Origin: Diploptera punctata
Taxonomy: Eukaryota; Arthropoda; Insecta; Blattodea; Blaberidae
Length of the DNA stretch: 64,000 nucleotides
Direction: 5' to 3'
Assembly (NCBI GenBank): GCA_030220185.1
Contig: JASPKZ010004199.1
Span: 1,222,501 to 1,286,500 of the forward strand
The notes beneath the pieces were generated by a model. The model did not search any database and was not told where the DNA came from. It saw nothing but the letters and a program-made list of their open reading frames with translations. Within the stretch, counting starts at the first letter, position 1, and each line of letters opens with the position of its first letter. This document shows positions 21,622 to 33,539 of this stretch, piece by piece. Made by a program: the position numbers and the translations under genes.

Positions 21622-22220
21622 ATAAGTAATGCCACAAGTGATTTCCAAATTATCGATAAATTCACGACTCACAAAGTGAAGAGTGAATTTATCTAGAGAA
21701 TTTGGAAATCAAGAGTGGCATTTGTTAGGACTATTTAACGAATAAAATTAAGCTGTTTACTCACAAATCATTGTTTAACTATAGTTATTTTAAAATATTT
21801 ATATATTTAATGTAAACGGCGATGTTTGAAAACAAATCAGAAATGTGAGGTTATGTTCATTCACTGCTACTTGATCATATTATTTATTGCCAAATAAGAT
21901 CGCAATATCGTAAGAGTGCACCCAAGTGGAGAAATAATGAAACACATCAAACTATATATCATCATCAACATTATGGGTTATTCATTTATTTTTTTAGTAA
22001 ACAACTCAGTAAAATCAAGGAATCTTTTCATTATTTGCTATATTCAATGTATTTGTTGGAAAAAAATAATGCTTTGACCTGTTCAGAACATTAAAAAGGA
22101 GGAGCTGATAAAGAGAAATCGATAAAGAGCTAGGTGAAACACGACTGTCATTGGTTGTAAAACTACATTCATTGAAACGTGATTGGTCATTGACTACCAT
22201 TTGTGGCATGAGTTAAATAG
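21622..22220 (+). repeat. 600-bp dispersed element, copy 1
   Basis: Begins ATAAGTAATGCCACAAGTG and ends in a segment containing TTTGTGGCATGAGTTAAAT, so short imperfect inverted ends (ATGCCACAARTG) are visible. The first 100 bp form an internal palindrome around TGATTTCCAAATTATCGATA. Copies at 24866-25489 (inverted) and 37881-39048. No transposase; probably a non-autonomous DNA element. Confidence 0.8.
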
Positions 22221-23329
22221 TCATCCACATATTTCATAAAGTTAGAGGGTGAACTCAATTATCGGAACATCATCCTGTTTCAACGAAACTTGGAAATAAT
22301 TACATTTCCATCTCTGTCACTCATTCTGCCGCGTCAAGTGGCAACATCGTTTCCCATAAGAGCAATACCATTTTCTAGACGTGAAAAACCCTATAGAAAT
22401 GAATAATTTGTACAATGCAGAGTACTAATGGGATCATATCACGTTTTGAATCTTGGTTGTATCCAGTGGACCGTGTATTTCTACACCATGTTCATTTTTC
22501 TTGTCATTGTTAACCAGAAAACCTTTCTTTCGGTCGGATACAGATTAGAAGCCCTAGTAATTATAGTTCAATTCTGTTTCAATTGCTGACCGTTCATCTT
22601 ATGCCTATTTCGACTATGGATCATGTTGAGAGTTATTTAGGAACTGGGTGATTATTCGGACTAATGTATTGTTACGACATTGAATTGTATGTTGATGAAT
22701 TTCCCCTCATATGTCCATTAATTCAACATAGGCTATTTATGGACAGAACATTGTGAGAAATGTTCACAAGATAGTTTATTTTAAGTCTTCTTTTTCTGCT
22801 AAAACACACAGGTTTGGGTTTATTCCCATCTGTGAACTACAACTGGAACTTACCTGTCCAACGGCGATGAAGTCGACCTAAGTCTCTGCTTCCTGCAGAG
22901 TGATAATTTATTTTTTTATAAACGATGTCCCGGCATCCTAAGAACGTGCTGTCTCCATTAATGTTGATACAATTTAACTTTCGCAGTCATTTCTTCAACA
23001 CTTCATTGAGTTCTAATGTCATCACTCCTCATATGTCTCTCAAGGTACGAGTAACACATGTTATTGACCGTCTCATTGTGATGTGTTGATTCTGCTTTTA
23101 TCAGTTTGTCGTAGTGTACAAAATTCACTACCTTATAATTTAAGTATTATATTTTACTTATTTATTTAAAGTAATAATTAAATATGTGTGTACCTTACAT
23201 CGTTCTTAGTTAAAACATGTAAGAAATTAGGACTTAATAAGTACATTCTAAAAGAAATTGATTTATATGTCCTCAAAGGACCTATCCGAAACTTTCGTTA
23301 TCATCAATATGGTGTCACTACTAATATAT
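22221..23329. other. No feature recognised
   Basis: About 1.1 kb without a credible frame, RNA gene or repeat ends. Confidence 0.35.
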
Positions 23330-23654
23330 CCATAGCAATTCTGCCCGAGGGCAGGTCTTTCACTGCAATCATAGCATTTTCATGCTATGCTTTGCAGCTT
23401 TACTAGGGGATTATAGGTGTGGTAGCTTCCCGTTGGTTTCCACACCGGTGAAGGATGATGATAATGATAAGGATGATGATGATGGCCGGATAATATTCGG
23501 GGACCGTTGGGCCCTAAGATTTCTGACATTTGTCTTACAGGTAAGGAAAAACTCCGAAAAAACCTCACGCAGGAGCCTGTCCCGACCGTGAATCGAATCC
23601 GCGCCGGCTGAGTGACAAGGCAGCACGCTACCTCGAAACCACAGCGGTGGACTT
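23330..23654 (-). repeat. SINE-A copy 4, full length
   Basis: Same layout as the other copies with a shorter (CAT)n run. B-box GATTCGATTCACGG on minus is mutated. Target-site duplication CTAATATAT (9 bp) at 23321-23329 and 23655-23663. Three overlapping open frames are SINE translations. Confidence 0.9.
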
Positions 23655-23663
23655 CTAATATAT

Positions 23664-24388
23664 ATACAATTTAATTTTCTTTGACCTTTAATCGCTTACA
23701 TTTCAAAATTTATTTGTATCATTTACCTCTCAGAGATCAAATATCCTGTGCTTATAAATTATTCTCAACTAATGATAATATAACCTATTATCCGAACTAT
23801 GTACGGTATTACGCTTTGTCATACCTGGCAACCCTTTTATAAAGGAATGTTCTTTAAAATACCATGGGCAAATTTATTTTATTGATTTCAGTATAGTCGT
23901 AGATTTATAGGAAATATAGTTAATTACGCAATTGATTTCTTAACGTTACTAGCTCTATATCAACTTTCAAATTTAGGTCCCAACCGGTATTATGCGTACG
24001 AAAGCGGTAAAGTCATTTTTTACACTCAAAGCTGGAGTGTTATATGGAAAACAATATTGAGCAGTTCCCTGGGAATTATGTCATTACGTCCATAATTTAC
24101 ACTCGCTCTGTGTTATAATGGAAGTACGTTCAGAAATAAGCTATCATCTGTTTAAGCAAGAGGCAGCAACGCTAGGTCTCTGCCGCACATGAGTGTTTAT
24201 AGTGGTCTCCACGATTGTTAATTTAACAAACGGGGCCATTTTGATTGTTGAAATTGTTTGACTAGCTATCAATATTCATTTGATCACCAACACACTCAAC
24301 TTTTTCACTCTGAATTTTAGCAACATTAATTAAATAACACAGGGTCAATAGTTTACTGTGGAATAAAAAATCCAATGCATAGAATACT
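23664..24388. other. No feature recognised
   Basis: AT-rich; nothing identified. Confidence 0.35.
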
Positions 24389-24847
24389 TACATTCTAATT
24401 CAACCCTGGAAGTTACTACAGACCTTATGGGCTACGCCAGTGTCCCCCTACCTACAGAGGATAGATCTTGCCAAACTCATAATAACGGTATTTGTTTGTT
24501 AAAGAGGGGTGGAGCGGCAAGGTTAGCAGTACTTTTCCAAATCTATGTTCTGGTACTATACATTTAAAAAATACAGATTTTGTTTTACGGCATGCAAACT
24601 AGTTTTATAGAAAATATCAGAGTCGACACTTTCACACAGGATAGTACTGATCGCAAGAGCTCAGTGACAAGTGGTAACTGTTTTTTTAAGAGGGAGTGGC
24701 TTGGACGGTTACAACTTACAATTATGCACCTGCTGTGTTGCAATCTTGTTTTATATAAGGATTTCTCTCAAGAAAATACTGTTAAAATGGCAACCCAGGT
24801 CCCTATTCCAAACACACAGTAACTTCCTGGGTTGAATCTGAGTGTAA
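24389..24847. mobile_element. MITE-like element with about 30-bp TIRs
   Basis: Left end TTACATTCTAATTCAACCC continuing to GGAAGTTACT matches, inverted, the right end AGTAACTTCCTGGGTTGAATC continuing to GTAA. About 25 of 31 positions agree. The 80-residue frame inside (24580-24822) has no recognised similarity. Exact ends and target duplication are unclear. Confidence 0.6.
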
Positions 24848-24865
24848 TCTGACTTATATCAACGG

Positions 24866-25489
24866 CTATTTAACTCATGCCACAAATGCTAGTCATTGAC
24901 CAATCACGTTTCAATGAATGTTGTTTTACAACCAATGACAGTCGTGTTTCACCTCGCTCTTTATCGATTTCTCTTTATCAGCTCATGCTTTTGTGATAAA
25001 GAAAGCTCCTCCTTTTTAATGTTCTGAACAGGTCAAAGCATAATTTTTCTCCATCAAATACATTGAATATAGCAAATAATGAAAAGATTCCTTGATTTTA
25101 CTGAGTTGTTTACTAAAAAAATAAATGAATAACCTATAATGTTAATTACGATATATAGTTTGATGTGTTTCATCATTTCTCCACTTGGGTGCACTCTTAC
25201 AATATTGCAATCTTATTTGGCAATAAATAATATGATCAAGCAGCAGTGAATGAACATAACCTCACATTTCTGATTTGTTTTCTAACATAGCCGTTTACAT
25301 TAAATATATAAATATTTTAAAATAACTATAGTCAAACAGTGATTTGTGAGTAAACAGCTTAATTTTATTCGTTAAATAGCCCTAACAAATGCCACACTTG
25401 ATTTCCAAATTCTCTAGATAAATTCACTCCTCACTTCGTGAGTCGTGAATTTATCGATAATTTGGAAATCACTCGTAGCATTACTTATG
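24866..25489 (-). repeat. 600-bp dispersed element, copy 2, inverted
   Basis: Reverse complement of 21622-22220 over its full length, with a small extra piece (about 20 bp containing TGTGATAAAGAAAGC) that copy 3 also has. Confidence 0.82.
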
Positions 25490-25571
25490 ATAAATAAGCA
25501 TAAATGACAATAAAGTACATAATACGCCTAAGTGTATTAGGAATGGTGATAAGAAAATGACTGTGGAAAAA

Positions 25572-25575
<4 letters not shown>

Positions 25576-25622
<47 letters not shown>
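25576..25622. repeat. (AAT)n microsatellite
   Basis: About 15 AAT units. Confidence 0.9.
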
Positions 25623-26544
25623 GTAATAACAATAACACATTCAATCTCATGTACATTTATTCAGGTTTTCGATGTTCAACATCTTGCTGCTACGTAATGT
25701 TTATTCTTGTTCGGCTGGTGTAACTATGATTCTCTTAAGGTAGTCAAATGCCTCGTCATTTAATTAGAGACGCGCATGAATAAATTAACAAGATTCTCTT
25801 TGTCTCTATCTTTTCAATCTCTTGCATGGAACTTATAATATTACTCATATATCTTCCTGAGTTGTCCCCATGCCGATCTTCCTGACGGAATCTACAATAT
25901 TCCAATATCCATATTGTAAGTCTATCTTCCGATAATCTCATTACCTCTCTGATTGAGTGTATTTAATGAACATAAGATGGAATTTTGTGCAATTATATTT
26001 TATCTGTTGCATTATTTTATTTTTTTATTGTAAAATTCCTCATGGTTGTCTTAAAATTAACTCTGTGGATAAATATTACTTTATATTCCTGATTTAAATT
26101 TCATGTTTCTGCAATATTTGACTGTGGTATTTATTTTTATACAAACCGGTATCATAATCATTTGTTTTGTTATTTTTATTATTACGGAGAACCACATTTA
26201 ACATAAATATACCCGATTTCATTTCAAATATGACAATAATTCTGTTTCCATCATTTATCCGTTCCATTTCTAGTGTAACATTTTGTTACTTAACGAAGGT
26301 CCACAGTCCAAATAAACTTCACTAAACTAACCCATTCAGTAACGTAATTAGCTAATGAATTTATTATGCCATCTGAAATTAAATAATAATATATGATGCA
26401 AATTAATCTATGTTCTTATGTAATTATATACTTAAATTAAATTATTTATTGTAAATACCAATTTATAATATACACCTCAGGTCATTAGCATCGCAATTTA
26501 CATTTGGCAATGGTCGGACCGTGATTCTAGTACGTAGGAGAATA
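25623..26544. other. No feature recognised
   Basis: AT-rich stretch; the 61-residue minus frame at 25756-25941 has no similarity I know and no splice context. Confidence 0.35.
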
Positions 26545-26850
26545 CTACGCCGTAGTGCAGTGGTAAATGCAGTGCGCTACAAACCGGAAGGTCAAGGGTT
26601 CGAGTCCCGATGGGGTCAGGATTTTTAAACTGACCCAAACCTTCTGGTGGCACCATGACCCTGGAGTCGACTCAGCCTCTAACGGAAATTAGTAACAGAC
26701 GCTTGTTCTGGGGATAAAAGAGGTCGTAACGCAGGGCTGACAACCCGACTGACATTAAGTGCCGATTATCTAGAAAAATGGGAGCCTTAACCTCCTACTA
26801 CCCCAACGGTCTCCTATGGCCTGTAGTGGGATCACTTTAGGGTACCTTTA
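26545..26850 (+). repeat. tRNA-derived SINE, family G
   Basis: CCGTAGTGCAGTGGTAAATG (A-box region), AAGGGTTCGAGTCCCGATGG (B-box), then a 200-bp body with GGCACCATGACCCTGGAGTC, GTAACGCAGGGCTGACAACC and CCCAACGGTCTCCTATGGCC. GC-rich compared with its flanks and without a long frame. No second copy in the window. Confidence 0.65.
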
Positions 26851-26924
26851 GGAGATAATAAGTATAATAAAACACCAATAATATATATGGAAGGTTTACC
26901 CGAATGGGTATTATTCTTTGCTAT

Positions 26925-27475
26925 ATTCGGAGATCGATTTTGTTCTTTCACGGCACTCGGTGATATGATATTGGTTGCATCTCTGTCCGCACAATTCACA
27001 TACACATTGGTCATTCGGGGTGTGGAATGTCTTGTTCTTGCATAATTTGTGGTGGAAGCCGTGAATGGCTAGTCTTGTAATGATGTGTCTCTGCTCCTGA
27101 TTCTCTTTGGTCCAGTTACGATCGATCATTGCAGTCGTCCCATAGAAGTCGATATCTATCTCCGCTCTTTTCATTCTTCTCAGTTCTAGTAGCTTGTTGC
27201 TGGCTCCGGTAGATGGTAGGTTGAGTCTCAGATCTTCTAGGTAAAAAGTTTCCTTGGCCAGCTCATATGCCAGCCTTGATGGAGCATATTTTTCCACTCT
27301 GAGGGCACATTTTAGGAACCGTGCCTTGACTTTCTCAATGCGTTCTAAGTCACTGATTGTTAATTTTTCCCATATTAATTCGAGCCCATACGCGATTATT
27401 GGGGATATTGTCGTATTGAAAAGTGTAGTGGCTGACGTTAGTGATAAGGAACACCAATGCAAACATAAATAAGAT
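26925..27475 (-). mobile_element. Non-LTR LINE, C-terminal part of ORF2 (zinc-knuckle family)
   Basis: A minus open frame of about 180 usable residues reads SPIIAYGLELIWEKLT, LERIEKVKARFLKCALRVEK, YAPSRLAYELAKETFYLEDL and RAEIDIDFYGTTAMIDRNW, and ends in CVCELCGQRCNQYHITEC, a CX2CX7HX3C knuckle. The homologous part is at 40030-40530. The first residues of the frame (above 27475) are not part of the match. The palm part of the same element continues at 27735-28345 after about 260 bp of other sequence. Confidence 0.8.
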
Positions 27476-27734
27476 ATAAGGAAGTTAAAATGGAGTGAGG
27501 AATGGAGAGAATAATAAAGCACGTGGAATAGAAGGCATAAATCTGATGATTATAAAATATGATGGAAACATTTTATGAAACTCCTGATGAACTTAATTTA
27601 TAGAATACCACTCGAAGGGTCAATGCCAATTGAAATAAAACTAGGATGCATGTCTACAGTACGCAAGAAAGGGTATAGAAAATTATGTTAAAATTATCGG
27701 GGAATAAGAGTTCTCAACTCATTGAGAAAATATA

Positions 27735-28345
27735 ATAATAATTTTATTGCAGCCAAATAGCCAGGATTAAAGTAAGATACATTTTTAATTTACATTTTAG
27801 CATATTCACAAATTGTCTTATTGCCTGGGTTGTCTTTTCTGTGATATGTTTTGTGAAGCATTTTGCGCTTGTTTGTAGCGTGATGCCTAGGTAATTGAAG
27901 TCTGGTACTATTTTCAGTTTAGTTTCCCTTCTGTATATCTCTTCATTTGTGGCGGCTCTTCCTCCGTTTCTGAAGATCATTGTGTCCGTTTTTTTGATAT
28001 ACTAATGTCCAGATTGTTCTTGGAGCACCATTTTTCCACTTCATTTATTGTTTCCTGAAGTTTTATTATGTCTCTGGAACCGATTGCGATGTTGTCCGCG
28101 TATGCGCATGAGAAGATACCATATTTTTGGGTAATTCTAAGGATTTCTTCGGTTGCTAGTATAAACAGTAAGGGGCTTAGTGGATTGCCCTACAGTACTA
28201 CATTTGTTTGAATGATTGGTTTTGACATAGTGATGTTATCTGAGACATATATTTCATTCCAGCTCAGCAGTGTATGTACATATGTTGTTATTCCCTAGTG
28301 TCTCCTTTAGTTTTTCTATCACTAGTTGTCTGTCTAGTAGATCGA
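27735..28345 (-). mobile_element. Same LINE, reverse transcriptase palm and thumb part
   Basis: Reading minus from 28345: a FIDFTKA-like remnant, then GNPLSPLLFILATEEIL and YGIFSCAYADNIAIG. The last is the catalytic box with YADN in place of YADD. After an in-frame break comes MIFRNGGRAATNEEIYRR, FNYLGITLQTSAKCFTKHIT, the usual thumb segment. Several stops and shifts. 27476-27734 interrupts it and has, on plus, a short NYRGIRVLNSLRK-like piece of another LINE near 27690. Confidence 0.8.
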
Positions 28346-28469
28346 AGCTTCGTGAAGTCTATGAAGACTATAAAAGAATAATTAAAAACAAATTAGGAAA
28401 TAATCTGAATGATCTGGAAGAGCAATTATTTACAATTGGAAAATCGTGTGTCCACCACATTTTCACATC

Positions 28470-28830
28470 ATCATCAGCTTCGTGCAATAAGCCTCTTAAG
28501 GCTTGTTCGTTCTATTTCATTAACACCGTTTTCGGTCCTCCAAAATTTATTCTACCCTTTGGAATGTAATTCATCCTTAGTTTTGCTATGCTGAGGCCTT
28601 TCATTCCTTGAACATGTTGTTTCCAATCATTTCTTTCTTTTATTATTCTATTAATATAAATATGTTTAGTTCCCTCCTTATACTTTACTTCCTTTTTATC
28701 CAGTATGGTATATCCCACAACAGATAAAAAAAATCCGCTACTTCAATTCTCCTTTCACTTTTTTCTTGTTAATATACATAATTCTGGATCATAAAGAAAC
28801 ATTGGCACTATTATTTTCTAAAATATTTTC
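28470..28830 (-). mobile_element. Non-LTR reverse transcriptase C-terminal fragment
   Basis: The minus frame at 28512-28718 reads GYTILDKKEVKYKEG, RIIKERNDWKQHVQGMKGLS and GRINFGGPKTVLMK. It corresponds to the AGYxxxDxKxN, xWxxHxxxM and GRxxxGxPxK blocks. Upstream pieces to about 28830 (YDPELCILTRKK) are shifted. Strongly decayed. Confidence 0.6.
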
Positions 28831-28956
28831 ACATTACGCAAATACTAAAGAAATAAAAAAAAATCAAATTGTTGGCATAGTGTTTATAGATTTAGAGATG
28901 TCATAATCCATTATCACCAGATATTTAATTTTGGAAAGCTTTCCAATTGCCAAACA

Positions 28957-29011
<55 letters not shown>

Positions 29012-29012
29012 A
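28957..29012. repeat. (TAAA)n microsatellite
   Basis: About 13 TAAA units. Confidence 0.95.
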
Positions 29013-29078
29013 TGCACATATATAATTAAGTTTTTGACATTGAGCAATGCAAACTTAATATGACATAAGAAAAATAAA

Positions 29079-29149
29079 TACCTGAGCGGGATTTGAACCC
29101 GGATCTCTGGGTTGGTACCCCAGCGTGCTATCCATTACACCACCAGGCA
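29079..29149 (-). tRNA. tRNA-like cloverleaf, apparent Gly anticodon ACC (probably family D repeat)
   Basis: 71 nt. Acceptor TGCCTGG/TCAGGTA pairs fully with G-U, D-stem GTGT/GCAC, anticodon stem CTGGG/CCCAG with loop GTACCAA (U33 present, anticodon ACC), T-arm CCGGG-TTCAAAT-CCCGC with one mismatch. ACC is not normally used for glycine in animals. Its 3' half and flank (CTGAGC..GATTTGAACCC) recur at 41660-41720. A repeat or pseudogene is more likely than a working tRNA. Confidence 0.4.
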
Positions 29150-29203
29150 AATCCAATTCAAACACTCATCTTTCTTATATATATCTTTCTTTTATATATA
29201 TGT

Positions 29204-29384
29204 TATATTCTCAATTTTTACTAGATGTTGCGAGAACTCCGTCTTGACTGCCACCTAGTAGCTGACTGTAACAAGTAATTACTTGTTATAGTCAGCTACT
29301 AGGTTGCAGTTTACTTGTTATAGTCAGCTACTAGGTAGTAGTGAAGACCGAGTTCTCGCGACATCTAGTAATAATGGAGAATAT
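29204..29384. repeat. Fold-back (MITE-like) palindrome, 181 bp
   Basis: Starts ATATTCTC, with TACTAGATGTTGCGAGAAC close behind, and ends with the inverse (GTTCTCGCGACATCTAGTA ... GAGAATAT). The inner CTTGTTATAGTCAGCTACTA is present twice directly and once inverted. No frame. Confidence 0.85.
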
Positions 29385-30346
29385 ATATATTCATGCTTAA
29401 TAACATTTGGCATACATTCAATAGAATGCGAATAGAAACCATACAAAGAAAACTATTTCAGTTACTATTTGGAGATGATCAGGTGTTATAAATCAAATAT
29501 ATGTGTAACCAACTCTCTCAAACATATCTGAAATAGCTTAAACCAATTCGTAGAAAGCAGAATATTTAAACGCGGATGAATAAATATATTGAATGGAGAA
29601 AAAAATATAAATGGGTTCAGGTTTGAAAAAAAAAGAGGAACATCAAGTGTGGAATCTAAAAATAAAAAGTAATACAGAAACATAGAAATGGAGATAAAAA
29701 AACATTGGTATGCTTAACTAGTATTATGGGGTAGCAATATCCTTAAAATTAAAATTACATTACATTCAATCCTTTATATTATAGCATTAAACAGGGTCGA
29801 AACTCGAATAATCAACAAAAGCAACATAATACAAAAATAAGAAGTTTTGAAAGGGTTTTTTAAGAAGCTCATCCAGAACATGAAGAAAATAAACAATCAA
29901 AATACTGAGAAAAGAAAATTAGTTCGAGCGGAAGAAGATATAACTACAGCAATAATGCCATGGACATGTGTGGAAAATGAAGGGAGAAAAGGATCACTAA
30001 GTTAATATATGATTAGGAAATGAATGGAAGAAGGTGACTGGTAAGCCAAAGAAATCTTGGCGAAAAAGTGTGGAATATTCAATACATCATTTTGTTCTAT
30101 CAGGAGGAGGATATATATATAAGATATTAATGTTTGGAGAAATAATAATAATTCATATATTCTACTGTGCATATCTATGTAACAAATAGTTTGGTTGAAG
30201 ATAAAACTTTACATTAAGGAAAATCTCACTAACATAAATATAACAAAATTAATGTATTTCACCTAATTGAATGAAATTTGTTAGACCGCAGTGAAAACAA
30301 AGATGAACCAGTTGATTTGGTGCTTACTTGATGAGAATCCATTATG
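29385..30346. other. No clear gene; possible LINE remnant near 29830-30110
   Basis: On plus, fragments such as HGHVWKMKGEKR near 29950-29995 recall the GHVxRM end of LINE ORF2, but too decayed to be sure. Otherwise AT-rich without features. Confidence 0.3.
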
Positions 30347-30545
30347 TTTAGTGATTAAATACAATTAAGCTATTAAAGTTTTATATGATTTTCATATTTA
30401 TTTTAATTCAAATCGTTACAGTTGTTCAGTACTTTGACCTTTATTCGTCTGAATAAAGTACTGAAACAGCTGTAACGCATTTGTATTAAAATAAATATGA
30501 AAATCATATAACATTTTAACAATTTTACTTTATTTAATCACTAAA
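30347..30545. repeat. Fold-back palindrome, 199 bp
   Basis: TTTAGTGATTAAAT at the left is inverted as ATTTAATCACTAAA at the right, and the arms pair through to a centre at about 30450 (CAGTACTTTGACCTTTATTC / GAATAAAGTACTG). MITE-like; no frame. Confidence 0.85.
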
Positions 30546-31661
30546 AACAAAGAGTGATAGTTTAATTTTGGGTTATATGTAAACCCCCACTTATAATGCT
30601 CAGATTTAATTGATTTTTGGAGAGTTTGTTCCTCTTTTATTTCAATACTAAAGATCATTGCGAAAACTCGAAAATTGAGGCCGCTAAATCAACTTTTCAT
30701 TTTTATTTTAGGCGAACTTCTATTCCTCATCCACATATTGCTGGTTAATGAACTTACGTTTTAAATTAATTTCTATATACCGAGTGTTTAGTTCCGAAAA
30801 ATGCGAATGCTAGAACGTTAACACGCACGCACACACACACATATATTATTATCATGTTCGTTTTCGGTTCTAGTATATAAGATTGATGAAGATTTGTGAT
30901 TTTTAAAAACATATTTTTATGAGAACAACCTCAATACTTTTATTCCCTCTGAATTCTGTAAAATTAAGACGCTTGCAAGAATAAAGAGATAATGGCGATG
31001 CAAAAATATCTCAACAATCAATAATATATCTTTACCCTATCATTACGACATTTGTGGTATTCTCTCCTGAGATAATAGTGTAATTTAAATATTCAGAATC
31101 AGTTGTATTATGTAACAATGGTAGAAGCCGTTCCACTAAGGAAGAAGCATGATCTACAAAGCTCGTGCAGGTAAACGTAGGGTCTTGGGGAAACGATCCC
31201 TATCAGCAGGCTTGTCCGTTTCTGCAAAATCATGGTTACTAATCGTAATGAAAATATTAACCCTGAGTAGGAAATGTTTATAATAACTATGTACCACGTG
31301 AAATTCCTTAATGGCACCTGGTACTAATTTCCTTGCAATTTGGTTTAAAGGTATGGCATACACATTTTTTTTCAGCTTATTCTTAAGTTATGTGCATGAA
31401 AATGATGTCACTAATTAAACAAGTCTTCCTGAACACAACGACACTCTGGTTAACTTTTTAGACACATTTCGTTATGAGCAATTTAAAATACAAAAACAAA
31501 AATTAAAATAAAAAATCAATTTTGTTAAAAGTATTGTCAATTTTCTCACAAACTACTTTCCAATTGTTTGCAAAATTTAGTATGTTATTGTCCATGGTTC
31601 ATTAGACAATAATAAAGTTTGCTTGTGTTCAGATATGGATTGTATTTATTTTTTTATTAAA
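30546..31661. other. No feature recognised
   Basis: AT-rich. Minus frames at 31108-31363 overlap each other in different frames and have no known similarity. Confidence 0.35.
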
Positions 31662-31860
31662 ATTTTTCAGGTTCATAAAAGAACCTCAAGTCTGGGCCCT
31701 TCATCCATCCAGTAATACTTTAGTTGCCTATTAGATGTTCCATTGAGGGGATGTGCTAACCACATATCACTTGTTGACATGTGTGGGTAACTAAGCGTAT
31801 CTAAATTAGCTTGGTTAAGAAACTCCCGATGGAGAGCAGCTGCGTACCCACGCGGGACGT
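31662..31860 (+). repeat. SINE family C tail, headless copy
   Basis: TTTTCAGGTTCATAAAAGAA, then CAGTAATACTTTAGTTGCCT and AAATTAGCTTGGTTAAGAAA follow the same order as the reverse complement of 1620-1860. The 68-residue minus frame (31673-31879) is therefore a frame through a repeat and not a gene. Confidence 0.65.
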
Positions 31861-32734
31861 ATGGGGTACATATATACAATAATGCAATAAAGTTAAAGAT
31901 GATTAAAATTAAACCTAATAAAAAAATATGTACACAAGAACAGCTCCAATCTACTATACATGAAAAAAAATACAGAGAAAGTAATAAGATATTAGGTTAG
32001 AAATACTGATAAATCATAATACTATTTTTATTAAATAAATGAATAACAAATTATTAATTGTTAAAATACTATTAGTGAGACGATTTTGTCAGTTAGTTAA
32101 TAGAGAAAATTACGTTTTTGGAAATGATGTGTGTACTAGTTTATAGAGAAGAGAGAGGGATTGGACGGTTCTACGATCTTGTAGATACGAGAAGTCTTTC
32201 ACTTAACACCGCAATGTAACATCACCTTATTTCTAAAACCGCGCAAGTCTATTTTAACGAAATTAAAAAAAAACATAAAACGCTTTTTAACATTACTTAT
32301 GATTTTGTAACTGTGTTTTTAATCCCATATTTTAAACGTTTAAATTAAAAATAAGACATTATTTTATTTTTATACATATTTTCATCCACTCCATGTCCTC
32401 CAGTCCTCTTGCTCTTATTTCTTAACATAATTACAAGATAATAAAAAAAAATGTCAAAAAAGTTTTTATGCTCTTTTGAAAGATTAGTTAAATTAGACTT
32501 ACGAGGTTTAGAAGTAAGGTAGCGAAAACTAATATCTTTTAGACTGACAGTACACTATTTTGGAATTGAATGTGTATGCCTGTACCGTAGACTACCCGCA
32601 GTCAAGGGGATGAAACTGGTCTTCTGCGCATCTGAGGCCATGCTTCAACCTTGATGGAACGGCCTCTAACAAACTAGATAAAGAGGAAGTTAATATCAGA
32701 TAATCGTTGCCTTTATGCTTTGTACAATATAGAT
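31861..32734. other. No feature recognised
   Basis: AT-rich stretch without frame or repeat ends. Confidence 0.35.
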
Positions 32735-33190
32735 ACGCGTCAAAGGAAATTGAAAACAATTATAAAACTGATAGTGGTTAATGGGAGTAAAACATAGATT
32801 ATAGATGAAAAGCTACATCTATTCTGGGCATATGTAAAAGGAAAATTCTAAGAAAAGTTAATGTATCCGTTTGTGATGGTGATATCTTGCGAATTACAAA
32901 CCTAGTCAGAGGTACAAAATCTTCATAATGACTTTGACATTATCATTATTATTAAATTAAAAATATTAGGGTGTCTGGTCCATGTAATAAGAATGAATGA
33001 GGGACGAGTTCCTAATTATCTTACAAACTCAGAGAAGAATTAGAAGGTCAAGGTCACGGTTGCTCGTTGATGTCCAAATTATTTATGGAAAACTGATGTC
33101 AAGCCGTGGAGAATAAAGACCAAGGATCGTATTGAAGAAATGACTGTCTTTAGGGAGGTTAATGTTAATCTCAAAGAGTCGTAATACCAA
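32735..33190 (+). mobile_element. Non-LTR reverse transcriptase C-terminal fragment, decayed
   Basis: On plus, RQRKLKTIIKLIVVNGSKT matches the LKTxIxPIVxYGSETW block. Further on, LVHVIRMNEGRVPNYLTN matches GHVxRMxExRxP. Both are in broken frames. Confidence 0.55.
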
Positions 33191-33539
33191 AAAAATAAGA
33201 CTTTTGGTAACGACAACTTTCTAGTATTTCAGGCGATTTAAAACTAGGCGTGAAAGGATCGACAATTTCACCCGGTATCGACTCTGTCTTCAGGCTCGAG
33301 GTTTTTTCACGACACGGGTCCTGCATTTTTACTTCCCTTCCTAAGAGTTATACTGATAATTTTTACATTTTAAAATACCTAATCAAACCCGGCCGAATTT
33401 GTATACGCGAACATAGTTAGCCTCTAGACGACGGACAATGACACGAAACAAGATTTATAACTACATAACAACAATAATGATAACAATAATAATAACAATA
33501 ACAATAATAATAATTATAATACTAATTATCATCATCATC

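Noticed and set aside
31673..31879. 68-residue minus frame with complex composition, first taken for an exon
   Set aside because: The DNA follows the tail of SINE family C (1620-1860 inverted) block by block, so it is a repeat.
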